64,000 nucleotides of DNA from NCBI RefSeq assembly GCF_022539315.1, contig NC_066321.1, positions 2,963,324 to 3,027,323 of the forward strand. The letters are read 5' to 3'. How positions within the stretch are numbered: the first letter of the stretch is position 1; every line of letters begins with the position of its first letter. The notes beneath the pieces are model-generated. The model did no database searches and had not been told where the DNA came from. It was given only the letters and a program-made list of their open reading frames with translations. The position numbers and the translations under genes are program-made. Of the stretch, positions 1 through 12,835 are shown one piece after another. The stretch is from Serinus canaria. Its lineage: Eukaryota; Chordata; Aves; Passeriformes; Fringillidae.

Positions 1-2080
1 TTTTTAAGCTGATATTTTCCCAGTGAAAAGCTCAGATAACCATAATGCTTTTATGTTCTTCATCTGTAAATGAAGTTTCTGACTGCTTTGAGCAACTTCA
101 AACTTGGATCGTTCCAACTAGTTAAACGGAATTTCCAGCAGCCAGACAAAAGAGAAGTATTTGGGCGTTTCTCCTTATTTTTAACATCGGGTTCTGACAT
201 GGGCTGCTCTTGCTGGGCATTTGCATTCAGTGAAGGTTGATGCAGGAGCACTTTAGGTGGTGAGTTTGCAATTCTGCTCTCAAGGAGGAGCGAGCTGTAA
301 ATTACCCACCACCGAGTTGCTGAGTCACTTGGATACTTCAGACTCCTCTAAATGCGAGATCCAGTGGGGCTGCTGAATTATCCTAGGCTGCTTTTCAGAA
401 GATCCTTATGTCACAATCTCATTCTGAATATGATTTTTTTTTTGTCTGGGTAAGTATTTAATTTGAGATTTCCGTAGTGAAGAGAATTGAGTCGAGACAT
501 TTTAAGTGCTTCTTCGTCTATCATTAGAGACACCAAGTGACACAGGAAAAGATAATGAACATAGAAAGAGCCCCCAAAGCACTTTTAGATCGTTTCCTGA
601 GAGTCAGCAGGCCAATATTGACTTTGATTAAGCACTCACTTTGGTCCCATTAGTTTGGCAAACTGTGAAACAGAAGCAAGCGTCCTTTCCAAGTTGGTTT
701 TGCATAAACTCTTTTACAACTTCACTTCTGACTTTCTTTAGAACATCCCTGTCTTTTTTTCTTTTTTTCTTTTTTCTTCCTTTCCTCCTCAAAAAAGATA
801 TTTCTTTAAGTCTTTCGAAGATTCCATAATGTAAAACTCACGTAAGGATTTATGGTATGAGCCAGTGGCATGTAACAATCCTGTTTTGTGCCTCAGAACT
901 GCAGAGGAAAGCAAGGAGGCATATTTCAGTCTCAGGAGTTTGTGTGTATGGGATTTAATTGTCAGATTTTAAATTAAAGGATTAGTTTCTGAAATTATTT
1001 TCTGGAGTAGATGAATATTATGGTTTTAGCTCTGAAATTGTCTGCCATTTGTCAGGGAAAATCTCCTTCCCTTGTGCTCCTTTGGTGTGAGTTTGAGTCC
1101 TGGCCATTGGTGTGTAACTACCAGGAAAGATCCATGGGAAACTTAACAAAATCTGGGAAGGTTTTTTACTGTAAGTCCCACAAATGCATTTTTAACCTTT
1201 TTTTTTTTTCCCCTGCTAACAATAATTTAAAAGTGGGCACTTGTCCCTTTAGTCTGTGTGTAGAGTTGGAGATACTGTGACAAGCCTCGAGGTTCTGGTG
1301 GTTTTTGGGTGTTGATAGAAGAGGAGCTCACTGCAGCTGGGCCATCAGGAGTTCTTTCCAATCTAATAGGTTCTGTGATCATTTAGGAACCCAGAAGAAA
1401 CCCAGTGAATGCAGAGCCTGTTCCTAGCCTGAAAGCAAAAACTTGGAGTTGGGGAAGTCATTACAGAGATGAGGGATTTTGCAAATGTTTCCTTTGCCCA
1501 CGAGGGAACTTTTTCCCAGACTCTGTTTTGACTAGACACTCTTCACTGATTTATGTACTCTGTAAATCTCTCTGGGCCGTGAGTGGTCTCAGAGGTACCC
1601 AGACAGTTTTCTACTGTAACTTTCTATCCATCTAGCTCCTTTCAGGTTGAGAAAATCCTCATCATTACTTTTCAATATTTTTATTTCTAGCACATGAGGA
1701 AAAAAAATCATGTTACACATAAATGAACAAAAAGGGTAAAAAAGGATTAATTCACTGTTTCTTAACATTCTTCAAGCCAATTAGCAGTAGGTCTGAAGAA
1801 CAGACATCTGACAGATTGGCTATAATTGGCAGCATTTTCTGTGGCAGTTTGCTACCACTCTTCTGCTTCACCTGGAAAATCTTTAAAGAGGTTACATCGC
1901 TGAGCTGACATTGCAACACTCCCAGATCACATCCATCATAGTTTCTCTTTAAATGGATTTCATTTTAGGAATACCCTACAAATCATTTCACATATTCTTG
2001 GTGCTCTGTGCCACCAGAAATACGTATGAATGCATTACTAAATATTTTATAATCAAACAATGTGTTATCATAAATAAAAG
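1..2080. other. AT-rich non-coding DNA, no gene seen
   Basis: No open frame here exceeds about 90 codons or shows a recognisable domain. The stretch has T-runs (around 430-441 and 1198-1211) and a pyrimidine-rich tract at about 750-790. Positions 1345-1385 faintly resemble a decayed CR1 tail ('agttctttccaatctaatag' followed by 'ttctgtgatc'), but too weakly to call separately. I see nothing else with a clear identity. Confidence 0.6.
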
Positions 2081-2084
2081 GGGA

Positions 2085-2240
2085 AAGTAGGTTATTTCTT
2101 ATCCCAGCATTATAATCAGGAATATTGTAAGGGGGGATTAATTAGCTGAGCTGAGGGACTGAGTCCAAGGTATTGCTAGATAATTTTTTATCTCAGCATC
2201 TTGTTTCCAAGCCTTAAAGGTAATCCAAATTAAAGTTTAT
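2085..2240. promoter_or_regulatory. Candidate conserved regulatory block (homeodomain-rich)
   Basis: This is a non-repetitive AT-rich block with closely spaced factor-like motifs. GGATTAATTAG at 2135-2145 joins an OTX/PITX-type GGATTA to a TAATTA core. AGATAA, a GATA-type site, lies at 2178-2183, and TAATCC at 2221-2226 is a second OTX-type core. Such density of uninterrupted motifs is typical of vertebrate conserved non-coding elements, but motif matching alone is weak evidence and conservation was not tested. Confidence 0.28.
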
Positions 2241-2262
2241 ATTCCTGTGTATCTGCTGGTGT

Positions 2263-2335
2263 AGAGAGCACACAGAGACACGAGCACAGTGGTGCACACA
2301 CGCCTGAGCACAGCGACACAGAGCGTAGGCACACA
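2263..2335. repeat. CA/GA-rich low-complexity tract
   Basis: An impure mixture of 'cacag', 'gcaca' and 'gacac' words runs for about 70 bp without a fixed period. It looks like a decayed (CA)n or similar simple repeat and has no coding potential. Confidence 0.5.
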
Positions 2336-2929
2336 TAGATTTCTACATGAATTTGACATTGATTTCTGGGGTAAACAAATGGTTTTAAGTCTTTACTTGC
2401 CCAAAGCTAGATCATAATATTCTGCATTTCAAAGTGCCCAAGTACCTTTAAAGTGATGGCTGCAGAGTCCCCCAGGGCACAAAGCAGATAAAACCTTCTT
2501 TTAAAAGTATTTTGCTCACCTTTGTAAAAAAAAGGAACTTGGGGTTTATTGAGTGCAGGAAGGGCTCATTCCCATAGTAACCAATGCACGGCTGATATTG
2601 ATCAGCAGAGTCAAAGGCAGAACCTACTGACAGGAATAAAGAGCAACTATTCCTTATCCTCATATGTATTCTTCCTGGAGTTCTGTAGGTAACCGATACC
2701 ACAGGCGTGGAGCAGGAGCTGCCAGCCTTTGGTCGTGTCGTTAACGCACACCAGGGCTCCTCATCCAGCAGAAAAGCTCTGAGTATCCCTGATCTTTCAC
2801 TAGATCCTGCAGTCTTTTCTCTGGCAAAACTCCCCCTGATTTTAGAAGGACTTTCCTTCAGCGAGGTGTGTGCAAAATTGATCCTTTTGTCTTGGAGGAG
2901 CACGGCCAGACTTTGAAATCTCTTTAATG

Positions 2930-3120
2930 CTTTATTTTCTACCTCAATTAATGAGACCTTAAAGGTGTTTAAATATCCCCTCCTTTGTTCCCCATACTTA
3001 TGGCAGGTGTGAGATCTGATAAATTAACATTTGCAATCACGCCTGGTCGCTCTTTAATGATTTCATTAGGAGTTAAATATAAGGCTTTTTATGTCAGGCA
3101 TTCCTTTTTGAACTGCTCAG
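2930..3120. promoter_or_regulatory. Candidate regulatory block with two T-box half-sites
   Basis: AGGTGT occurs at 2963-2968. The fuller T-box half-site AGGTGTGA occurs at 3005-3012, about 42 bp away in the same orientation. TTAATGAG homeodomain-type cores lie at about 2948-2955, with further TTAATGAT and CATTAGGAG motifs at 3054-3072. The block contains no recognisable repeat. Function is inferred from motif content only. Confidence 0.25.
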
Positions 3121-5629
3121 CTTCACAGAGAAGATCTTTGAAACCAAGAGCTCATGAATTGTTAGCATTCAGTACAATGCATATACATACCTTAAATCCT
3201 CATCATGATTAGATCATTCCCAGAATTGACAGGTCTATAAAAAGGAAGAAAGGAGACCTGAGAGAGCTGTGCAAGGAGAGATATTTTGTAGAACATGATA
3301 TCACATAATAAAGAATAAATTCTCTCAAGTCTGATAGTTTTACAAGGTTTTACATACTCCTAGGCAGGTAATAATCTTCCTTAGGTTTTGTTTTTTTTTT
3401 TTTTCTTGGACCTGCAAGAAGCTTTAACGTTTTGCCTGACAAAAACTGTTAGATAACAACTGAGCCAAAATTAAATAACCCCAAAAGTCTTCCTCTCTAA
3501 TCCCTTCTGTGCATGCTTAATGTTTCATTCTCCCACTTCAATTATGCCATCTGCATTATGTCTTTTCGCTCCCAACTCAGGGAGTTGTTAAAAGGAAAAG
3601 CCTCTTTGAGAGTGTCACAGCTCCATTATGCAGGCCTATACCTGTGCTGGCAGCATGCTCTTCTTCTCACCTCATATTGCCTTTTTCCTGGGAAAGAGAT
3701 CCCCGCCGTGCACATCAAACTGGAAACTGAAATGAAATTAAGCTGGTATGCAGGAGGTGGAGTAGGTTGTGATAAACGAGCAGAGGAGACTCCGGGAAGA
3801 GTTTTTAACTTGGTTGTTTGGGCCAAGAAAATCACCAGGCTCAAAGCCCAGTTGTGGAGGTTGAAATCCTAGCTCAAAATATCGATAGCAGGGTTTGACT
3901 CTGGGTCCTTAATAATGAAGGTAGCCTGGTTTCCACAGATGCTGGGAACACACAGATGTCACTGGCTCCAGTTGCACATTCAGATGTCAAATTACAGGCA
4001 GGGATTTCCAACCATTAGGTTCAGACCTCTTCATTTCCTGTTGCAATCCATCTCTGCACAAGGTGTCATCAAGACTTTTTCCGGGATCTTGGCCGAGCAG
4101 CAGATACACTGGGCATTTTTGAGAGACCGTATTTGATTTCCAGTGGGATCAATTCCTCAAACTGATAATGAGTAACACCAGGCTTTTGGAAATTCTCAGA
4201 ACATTCTTGACTTTTGGAGGACCAACTCAGTAAAATTCACTGATGAGTTTATGATTATTTGAAGAAGGTCACAGTATATTCATTCAGAAATAATTAAAGA
4301 GCAAGTTTTGGAAAGGTGTTTTATATTTGCACCTTTTACAACCACCAATGTAGGCAGTAGTTTGTCCTCTGTTTCATATCTTTTCATTAAACCATGTTTT
4401 CAGTTTATTTCTAGCTTACAACTCTAACACATAATATCTCAGCCTGACACCCCATATGATTTGAAAATTTTAGGGGAAAAAAAAAATCCCATGCATAATA
4501 TACATTTATAAACATACATATACTGCAGATTAAATCGTGCACTGGAATGCAGAGCCATTTTTCTCTGACTGACTTGCAGAGCTGTGCTCTGGAGACAATT
4601 TTATGTTTAGTTTAAAATGGCTGCAATATTCAACAGAGAAAACCGACTGCTGCTTACAGCCTCCGCAGCCCCTGTCTCTCCAACAAAAAAATTATCACCA
4701 GGGGCTTGGTTTCCAGAATTTTTTGGTGCTTCTGAAGCCTTGGCTGGGTGTCCCACCACATTACCATGGCAGACCCAGCACCCGCTGAGGAGTGAACTGA
4801 GCCCAACAGGACCAGCTCGAGCATTTGCGCGACAATCGGAAAGGTTCTGGAGAAGGATGTGCTGACACAAAATGCTGTCCTGGGGACTTTCAGTGCCATT
4901 ATCTTGAAATGATCCATAATCATTAGGAAGCTCTCCTGGCACTACTAGGATGAGTTTCTTAGAGGAAAAGAAGTCTCCTGTGTAATCCAGTGCTATCATT
5001 TAAAGCTCGCTTTCACTTCTGGAGCCCCAAGAAGTTTTTAAGTTTGAATGGCTTCATTTGATGCATCCTGCAGTAGGGGCTGTCAGCTCCCTCCCCTTTT
5101 CAGAACACTTTGAAAAGGCATCCAAAATGGTTCTTGCAATTCTAAAAAGTATTAGTTGAGTGATGGGATGTTTATATTTTACTACTGACAGCTCAGAAGT
5201 AAAATTAGAGTAAAATCTGAATGATACTTTTCTGTTATGAGCAGTTCAAATGTTTTTCATTGTATTCTGTCAAAACCTGGTTGGATACAGAAGCACAAAG
5301 AAAATTTGATCCAGAAGAACACCAAGAGCAGAGTTGTTTGAATGTTGGCACTTTGGATAAAGTAGCAATCCAGGGGCCTGGAATTTCCCAGCAGCCCTTG
5401 GAGGCCTACCAGCATTCCCAGAGATGTGGCCAACAAAGCACAAACACCTCAGATAAATCCATCAGAGCTGTGCATGGCAGAAATCCTTATTGCATCCACA
5501 GGTGGATTTGAGAGCTGTGCTGGGAATTCTGCAGGGGAAAAAGAAACGGGATGCTGGGGAATGCTTCTGCCCAGCTCCCAAAATCTGGTCAAACTGGATG
5601 GTGTGACACTGGGAGTTGGAGCATGAAGT
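3121..5629. other. Unique non-coding DNA, no gene seen
   Basis: The stretch has mixed AT-rich and moderate-GC sequence with a T-run at about 3390-3405 and an A-run near 4471-4481. Overlapping frames of 119 and 130 codons (3513-3872 on +, 4607-4999 on -) have no domain, no codon regularity and no identifiable splice context, so I treat them as chance. I see no recognisable repeat. Confidence 0.55.
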
Positions 5630-5745
5630 TGGATTATGAAGTTGGAGCAACATGGTCTAGTGGAAGGTTTCCCTGCCCCTGGAATGGTGATGGTCTTTAA
5701 GGTTCATTTCAAACCAAATCCAATCCATCAATTCCATGAGGCAGC
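5630..5745 (+). mobile_element. CR1 LINE 3'-end fragment
   Basis: 'gttggagcaacatggtctag' followed by 'tggaaggtttccctgcccct' and 'gatggtctttaaggttc' matches the CR1 3' untranslated end in the sense orientation. The terminal 'ccaacccaaa' zone is degraded. The copy is 5'-truncated and carries no reverse transcriptase sequence. Just upstream (5612-5650) 'gttgga' words recur in a small local duplication. Confidence 0.85.
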
Positions 5746-6855
5746 ATAGGAACTGCTTTGAGACATTCAAGATACCAAATTTCAGTGGGAGGGAAGTGTC
5801 TTTACCCACCAGCAAATAAATTAGAACACCACAAAAATTAGTTCCTGAACTGCTAATGGATCAAATCTTTTTGTTGTTGGGAGAAATTGATTTCTTTCTC
5901 CCTTCATCCATGGTGGTTGGGACATATCTGGCTTTTTTCTTTGCCTTGTCCAGAGGTCTTCAGTCATACAGAAACTTATCAGCTCATGGGTTCACCTGGG
6001 ATTTTAGAAAACCTCATAGGAAATAGATCATGGAAGATCACAGCAAAGAAAGGCAAATGATTTTCTCTTCTCTTCTCTGCCTGAAAGCTAATTTTCAAGT
6101 CCATCCTTTCATGTGCTTTACGGGAGATTAAAATGAAATTAGTTCAGGAAGGATACTGCTCAAGATCATTTTAAGATTTTCCAAAGCTCACCAGCTTGTT
6201 GACCTGTAAACCACCTTTAGCTGGACAGATGGTAAGTAACAAATTGATCTCAGCCAATGAAAATCTGTCAGAACAATCTGCTGTTGGCAGGTGTCAGATA
6301 ATTATCTCAATGAATAGATAAGCAAAGTAATAAGCAAATTAGAAGCTTCCATTGCAAATAACAGGAGGAATTTTATTTATTTGTTGCAGGCAGGGCCTTG
6401 ATCATCTGCTGAAAAAAAAAAACCAGCCCAAACCTTGTCTGATATCATAAGAAACTCACTGAAAAGTTGTGCGGGTTGAAGGTGGTGTTACCAACACTAA
6501 GATTTTTTTGCTTTTCAGCACTTTTAACTCTTCTATACTGCTTCAAATTTCCAAGAAATACTTGGCTGAGATGTGGCAAAAGTCCATGTCAGAGCAGTTG
6601 TGTGATATATTGTTGTGGTTGCAGTTATTTTTTATATGAACAAGCTGTCAGAAGCCTATTTGCAAACCTGGACCTCCCTGCCCTGGGCTCGCTCATAAAA
6701 AGATGGTCTCTGTCCCAAAACTCTCACCCTGAAATAGAAGACAAGGAGATACAAATTGGGTGTTGATGGGCCAAAGAGAAAAGTGCTGTGCTCAGAAAGG
6801 AATTCCCAGAAAATACTGCAGCAGGATGGTGGAGAGACACAGGCAAGGACTTGGC
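5746..6855. other. AT-rich non-coding DNA
   Basis: I see no recognisable gene or mobile element. An A-run lies at 6412-6421. The longest frame (6467-6766, 99 codons, +) is cysteine- and leucine-rich only because of T-rich codons and shows no domain. Confidence 0.55.
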
Positions 6856-6925
6856 AGTGCTGGGAAATGGCTGGACTTGATTTTAGAGGTCTTTTCCAAC
6901 CCAAATGAGTCCCTGTGGTCCCAAG
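6856..6925 (+). mobile_element. Old CR1 3'-tail fragment
   Basis: 'ggctggacttgattttagag' followed by 'gtcttttccaacccaaatga' fits the tail of older CR1 subfamilies, whose sense form ends in a 'ggactagatgatct...ttccaacc...attctatga' pattern. Only about 70 bp is recognisable, so this is a heavily 5'-truncated or decayed copy. Confidence 0.65.
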
Positions 6926-7207
6926 ACCATTTGGGACAGCACAGAGAAGAAATGTGGGAATGTTTGCATTGGGATTCAGGAATATTTAGCATCTTTGTGA
7001 GATGTTTGGGGTTTTTTTATTATTATTATTGGCATCAGTGTGAATGCATGTGTAGTACAAGGTATTGGATAGGAAATGGCATAGTTTCTTTTTTTGCCCT
7101 TGTAAATGTCCCTTTGGTACTTCTGGGGCTGGGTGTGACATTCTCAGACACAAAATCTCTATATGGGGGGCTGAAAATTTTGCTCCAGCTAACAAGAGGC
7201 ATGTTAG
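6926..7207. other. Short non-coding spacer between two CR1 tails
   Basis: Non-repetitive except for a small TTA run at about 7016-7029. The 162-codon frame spanning 6760-7248 is partly a translation of the two flanking CR1 tails, so it is not treated as a gene. Confidence 0.55.
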
Positions 7208-7338
7208 AAGGATTCAGGCTGGATAGGGATTGGAACATCCTAGTCTAGTGGAAGCTGTCTCTGCCCATGGCAGGGGCTGGAATATGATGAACTTTAAGGT
7301 CCTGTCCAACCCAAAGCATTCCAGGATTTTGTGATCCT
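7208..7338 (+). mobile_element. CR1 LINE 3'-end fragment
   Basis: 'ggattggaacatcctagtct' and 'agtggaagctgtctctgccc' are followed by 'atggcaggggctgg', 'aactttaaggtcctgtccaa' and 'cccaaagcattccaggattt'. The order matches the CR1 sense-strand 3' untranslated region to its end. The copy is moderately diverged and 5'-truncated. Confidence 0.9.
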
Positions 7339-9094
7339 CTAACTTGTACATGTTGGGATTATTTCTTGGGGTGTTTTTTTAACTTTCTGAGGAGATGTTT
7401 TCGAAGCTCTGTGCATTTCTGTCAATCCTCCCAGAGCCAAATCCAGGGAGTGGGCCAGCAGCAGGTACAGTGGCCACAAGCCTCTGAGTCTGTGAACTTC
7501 TCTGTTTGCTTGCATGTGCTCAGTGCTCAGCACTCAGCTGTGCAAGCCCTGCTCCACTGAAGGCATGCCTTGTTCCTTGAGGAAGAGTTAGAGCTGGGTT
7601 TCAAAAATCCATCCCTTACAAAGAAAAAATGTGAAGTTACCTCAGAGTGAAACTCAAAATGGTCTCTCTGAGACCAGTGGGGGAGGAATGCGGCTGCTCT
7701 GTGGCTCCTGTGTGCAGGTCTAGCAAGTGTCACAGGCAAACACTGACCTGGAGGGGTGGTTTGCACACCCAGAGCCACGTGCACACCTCACACACCCTGT
7801 GCACACCTGAACCCAGCACTGTAAGAGCTTTTACCTAATCAGTGATAGTCAAGTGCAAATCTCTGTTGGCCTATTGATACCAGGAGGAGATTAGAATTTT
7901 AAATATTTATCTTCATTACACCCATTAATGAGGTTGACTTGCAGTAGACACACCTGTAAGAGGAGTTTGATGGTAGCATAACTTGCATTCCTGAGTTCTG
8001 CCAAGCAAAGGCCAGATTCATTCCTCTCCTGACTTTTTGCTGGAGCTTTACCTTGCATTATTGTGGATCATTAAATCTTTGCTTTTAGGGCAATAAAACT
8101 GCTTCCATGTTTTCTCCTGTAGGTAACTTTCTAAAGCAGCCCAGAACACCAGGCTTTCATGTAGAACTTATTGAGGTGAATGTCTGACAAATCAAAGCCC
8201 CAGAGAGTATTTCAGATTAAACCCCAGCTTAAATGGTGATGTGAGTTCACCTTTCTGCTCTGACTTTGCAAGGCTGTACTAAACCCAAGCTTCACTGTGC
8301 CTCTGGATCAGGTTGTCTCTGCTCCTCAGTGTTCCCTGGGGATTGGTTTGCTTTCTCAGGGTTGGGTCAGGACCAAGAATGCGCTTTTTTAGGAGCAGCC
8401 AGGGGCTAAATCAGGATAGTCCCTCCTGCAGGCTGCCTGGGCTCTGCAGGGGCTGGGAAGTGATGAACAGCACAGAATCCTCTAGGGGAGGATGATGCCC
8501 TTTCCCAGTATTTCACAATAAAGTAGGGAAAGAGGACACTCCCTCATCAGCCTCTACACCCCAGGGAGAGGATTTGGTGTGACCTGGTAACATGAGCCCA
8601 GCAAGATGTGGCCAAGATCTCCTGTTTGGGAGAGAGGGGATGTGCAGGGCAGTTCAGAGTTCTGCTGCCCATCGCTGCCTTCCCCTGCTCACTGTGGGGA
8701 ATGTTCTCCCACACCATTCAGATCCCAGCCAGAGGTTTGCTCTGCAGGAGGGCTGTCCTACGTAAATCAGAATTAATTGCTCTATTAACCCAGGCATTTA
8801 GTTCTTATTACTCAAGATGCTGCAAGGCAAGAGCATAAGGAGGGACACTTCAGCTTGAACTGGGTACAGGTGGCCGTGGAAAATTTGGATTTGAATATTC
8901 TGTTTTCCAAAGGGTTGATCTCCCAAAATGAATACTAAATTTGCTAGGTTGTTTTTGGTTTTTTTTCCCTCTGATAAATAGAAACCTACATTCACTTAGG
9001 CACGTTATTTCCTCTGGTTGCAAGGGAGAATTAGAAATACATGGTTCCTAAATATTTTTTTAACATCTTACTGGCTGCTGTGGCTTTCTTCTCT
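7339..9094. other. Unique non-coding DNA, moderate GC
   Basis: I see no gene. A CA-rich stretch around 7765-7812 ('cacacc', 'gtgcacacc' words) is low-complexity. Short frames on both strands overlap one another and lack domains. Confidence 0.55.
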
Positions 9095-9160
9095 TGAAAG
9101 TTGGACTTGATGATCCTGAAGGTCTTTACCAGCCTTAATTATTCTATAATTTTATGTTTT
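9095..9160 (+). mobile_element. Old CR1 3'-tail fragment
   Basis: 'gaaagttggacttgatgatc', 'ctgaaggtctttaccagcct' and 'taattattctataa' match the sense tail of an older CR1 type. About 65 bp remain; anything 5' of it is unrecognisable. Confidence 0.75.
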
Positions 9161-12100
9161 CTTTACAGTGAGATCTCTGGGCCAGGCTCATCAAAATTAT
9201 TAGTAATCAGAGCCACCACATCTTGGCATTTTTTGTGCTGGCAAGCTATTTTTCAAGGCACTGTTTTCTGGAAAAACGGTGGAAAGAACATTTTGTGACT
9301 CCTGCTTCAAAAAAAGAAGCTCAGAACAGTTGCTTAAAATAATAAATGGAAAACCACAACTGGGGATAGGCACATTTTTGTTCCAGTGTTGAACCCGTTT
9401 CTTCCAAAGGACAAGAGTAATTCAGAAGGAAGATCTATAGAATAATAAGCTGTATAAGGCTGCCTAATCAGCTGATTTAGGATGTAGATCCAGCCCATGC
9501 CATGCAGTAGAAATGCTTTTTTATGGATGAGCTGGACCATTCTGTCCCCCTAATTTTTAGTCTCAAGGAACAAGCATTTTCACAGCTCCTAATTGAGAAC
9601 CTTTTGTAAACAAAATTCAGCTTGTAACTTAGTGCATTGACTATTCCTTTAGTGTTTGGAACAATCTGCTTGTGACCCTCATTTCTTTATTTTCTGAGCT
9701 GAGTTCTTAGGGAAGGTCACTTCATTCACAATGATACCAAAAATTGACACACAAAATCAGAAATAATTCTGATATGTGTTTCTGTGTAGTCAGGGCAATG
9801 CTATCTCAATTCCCAAAATAATGTTTAAACAAAAAGTTCAAAGCTCCTTTCAACTTGCTGCAGATTTTACTGCATATTTCTAATAAACCCTCTTCATCTG
9901 CTCCTGTGGAAATGGGAGCTTTCAAGCAATGTAAACCTAGCAAAAAGCCTTTTTATTTTTTTCCTTCCTTCTTTCCTTACCAGCACTGCTATTATCACAT
10001 GGTGTGTTCCACATGATAAGCCATTCATTAAAGCATCACCTACTGTTTTTTTCCTCCTCACTACCAGCTAGAACATGATCTGTCTCTGCAGGAAGACATT
10101 GGACCTCTGACCTCTTTTGTAGCTATTCCAGGCAAATATAATAAACAGGGTTCAGCGAGTTTGTGTAAATCTCTGATTATGTTTACTCTGAAATCCAAGT
10201 GTTCATCTCAGGCAGAAAAATTAAGGCTGATTTTCAAATATTATGTACAAACTCTAGCTACTAAGCATTCCATAATGAGCACTTTGGCAATTTAAAGCAA
10301 ATTAGTGTTCCCACTAGGCAGGAAAGATATACAGTACAGTCAAGTAAAGATTGTATGGCGTTTGATGAAAAATAGGCACGCAGAAAAACATGATACGGGC
10401 TCCTGGCTCCAGATGAATGAGGAGATCCTGTGTTAGAGCACTTCATTACTGAAACTTTGCATTGTTCCTCACTTCTGAAAGCTTGGGTTCAGTCTGCTAA
10501 TGATTGCTGCTGCAGCTTGAGTAAACATCACCCTGGAGAGCCACCTGTTGTGGCAGTAGGTGCCCTTTGCTCTGACAGCGGATGGGATGTTTGGGATATT
10601 GCAGTGCAGAAGGGCAATTGAGGTATTGGTGCAGCAGTGAAGCTCAGCACTGTTGGGCTGATGGGACAACTCTCACATGGAGACCTGCTGGGGAGCACTG
10701 AAAATGCCAAATTTCCCTCCGTGGCAGCAGGAAGAGCTGTATGATGGATCTCTGCTCAGGACAGAACATTTCTCAGCACAAAGCAGCGCACTGCATCCTT
10801 CCAGGTGACAGTATTTCACAGAGACCTCATCTGAGGAATGAGGGAATAAAGAGATCCCTGCCATCAATCTCAGCAGCAGCTGGGTGCTCAGTCCAGCCCA
10901 GTCACACGTGTGGGGTCTGAATTCATCTTTTGAGAGGCACAGGGATTTGTGTTGGTCCTGGGAATCCAAAAAGGAGATGGATATGAGTGCTGTTGCTGTG
11001 TTGTTTGGCTGGTTTGTGCAATGAAAACCGCACAGGTGGAGAATTTCTCCATTCCTTTTTGCCATTTCTGGATTAAGTTGACCTCATTTTGGGTTAGTTC
11101 TTTACAGGTTGGGTAGTAGGTTGATATCTACCAACTACAGGATAATTATGTTGTTCTACAGAATGAAAAGATATCGTCTATAAGTGCTGTTCTCAGGGTA
11201 AGGTAGAAGAAAAAAGCCCAAAATTAAATAAAAAGAGTCCAAATTAATGAGGTGTCTGGCACTAAACAATACACCTCATTATGCATTCTTTAAAAGAACT
11301 GAAGTTAAAGATCATCTGGCTTCTCTTGATTATTATTTTTACCTAAGAAAATGTGCTTTCTCTAGAAACTCAATGAGGATGAACATGTGAAAAATAGAAA
11401 ATTACCATTTTAGCTTATGAAATAGTAATTTAGAATATAAAGAGTTTCTGGAATGCAGACTTAGGTTTGACATTTCTTATTTATTTGAAAAGGACTGATA
11501 GGTTCTGCTGTTATCTTACACAGTGAGAGAATAAGATTTTTAACATCTTATCTCTCCTTTCACCCTGGCTAAAAACTTACCCTCATTGGCAACTGTAGCT
11601 GCAATTTAGTGGGTTTTTCTCTAAATTCCTAAATTCACAAACTTAGTTTGATTTAGTTTCACCAGTCCTCTTCCTTCAAGGGTGACTAAGCCAGCAGGAT
11701 ATCCAAATCCATGCAATTAATTATTTTCTCTTTCCCATGGGATTACTATATGATATTACTGATTTAAAATTACAAGTGGCTTAAAAAAATTTACTTTTAG
11801 AAAAGCTAAATATGACAGTGTGAGCTTAGAACCTAAGCAAAAGCACCTGATGAAATTAGATGTTTTCATTTCCTTGAATTTTGAGCAGAATGGTCAGAAT
11901 TGGTCAGAATATTGCCATAGTTGGAACTATTTGTGCTATAGGAGAAAGAGAGGGTAACAAGGATTTGAAGAGTTTTGTGATACATATAAGGGAACTCTCC
12001 AATTTCCAGGAGCTGAGGGAAGAGAAATGAGTTATCATTACCTCATGGAGTCGTTTCAATAAGTTTGGGCTTTTTGGGTGTGTTAGGGAGATTTTTATTT

Positions 12101-12654
12101 TGCATAACTCAGCTAAAGCTTTGAAATTCCACAGAGCTTTGTTAAGAAAGAAGATGATTAATTATTTATTGTGGAGATAGGAGCAGAGCCTGCTTCCATC
12201 AGGATTCAGGGGAGGTGTATGGATTCAGGGTTCAGTAGAGGGGTAAGCCCTGTAAGAGAGTTGTGTTGGGTGAGTATGGGTGGGAGAAGCTGAATCATTA
12301 TTAATTGCAAATTGATCAGGTTTTTTTTTTTTTTTTGCCATGAATTATTCATGAACAGATCCAAACTTCTGTGAATATATTCAGTATTCACCTAACAGTT
12401 GGGATGAACAACTTTCAGAAACTAATGATTGACAGTGAACCTTCTGGTACACTATTTAAACAATATTGATTCATGGGCTTGCTAATATGTTTGTCTTTAT
12501 CGTAAAACTCGAGCAGACCCTCTCTGTTGGCAAAAGCACACAAAGAGCTGGTTGGGTGACCTCCCCACCCTGGATAAAACACGTTGTACTTCATCCTCTG
12601 GGACATCTGACCTCAAAAAATTACACCGAAGTACAGAAAGATAAGTTCATAATT
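9161..12654. other. AT-rich non-coding DNA, no gene seen
   Basis: A pyrimidine tract lies at about 9948-9980. A short near-duplication, 'gaatggtcagaattggtcag', lies at 11888-11907. A T-run occurs at 12320-12335. Frames such as 10673-11065 (-) lack domains. Around 12130-12310 the sequence is low-GC and unremarkable. I see no CR1 or other recognisable mobile element. Confidence 0.55.
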
Positions 12655-12835
12655 GGAGAACCAGGGAGTCCCAGAGTGGTTTGGGTTGGAAGGGACCTGA
12701 AGATCATCTCACTGCAGCCCTGCCGTGGGCAGAGACACCTTCCACCATCCCAGGTTGCTCCAATCCCCATCCAGCCTAGCCTTGAACACCTGCAGAGGTG
12801 GAGCAATGATGCTTGACCCAATCAGCCCCTCACAC
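12655..12835 (-). mobile_element. CR1 LINE 3'-end fragment, antisense
   Basis: On the + strand it begins near 'gtggtttgggttggaaggga', then 'cctgaagatcatctcactgc', 'gggcagagacaccttccacc', 'atcccaggttgctccaatcc' and 'ccatccagcctagccttgaa'. This is the reverse complement of the CR1 3' end, so the element's 3' terminus lies at the left. It is about 180 bp and 5'-truncated. Confidence 0.92.

Noticed and set aside
1345..1390. Possible decayed CR1 tail
   Set aside because: Only a loose similarity of about 35 bp; cannot be separated from chance by eye.
2448..2903. 151-codon - strand frame
   Set aside because: No domain, no repeat-family similarity, mixed composition, and an opposing frame overlaps it. 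Within chance for 64 kb.
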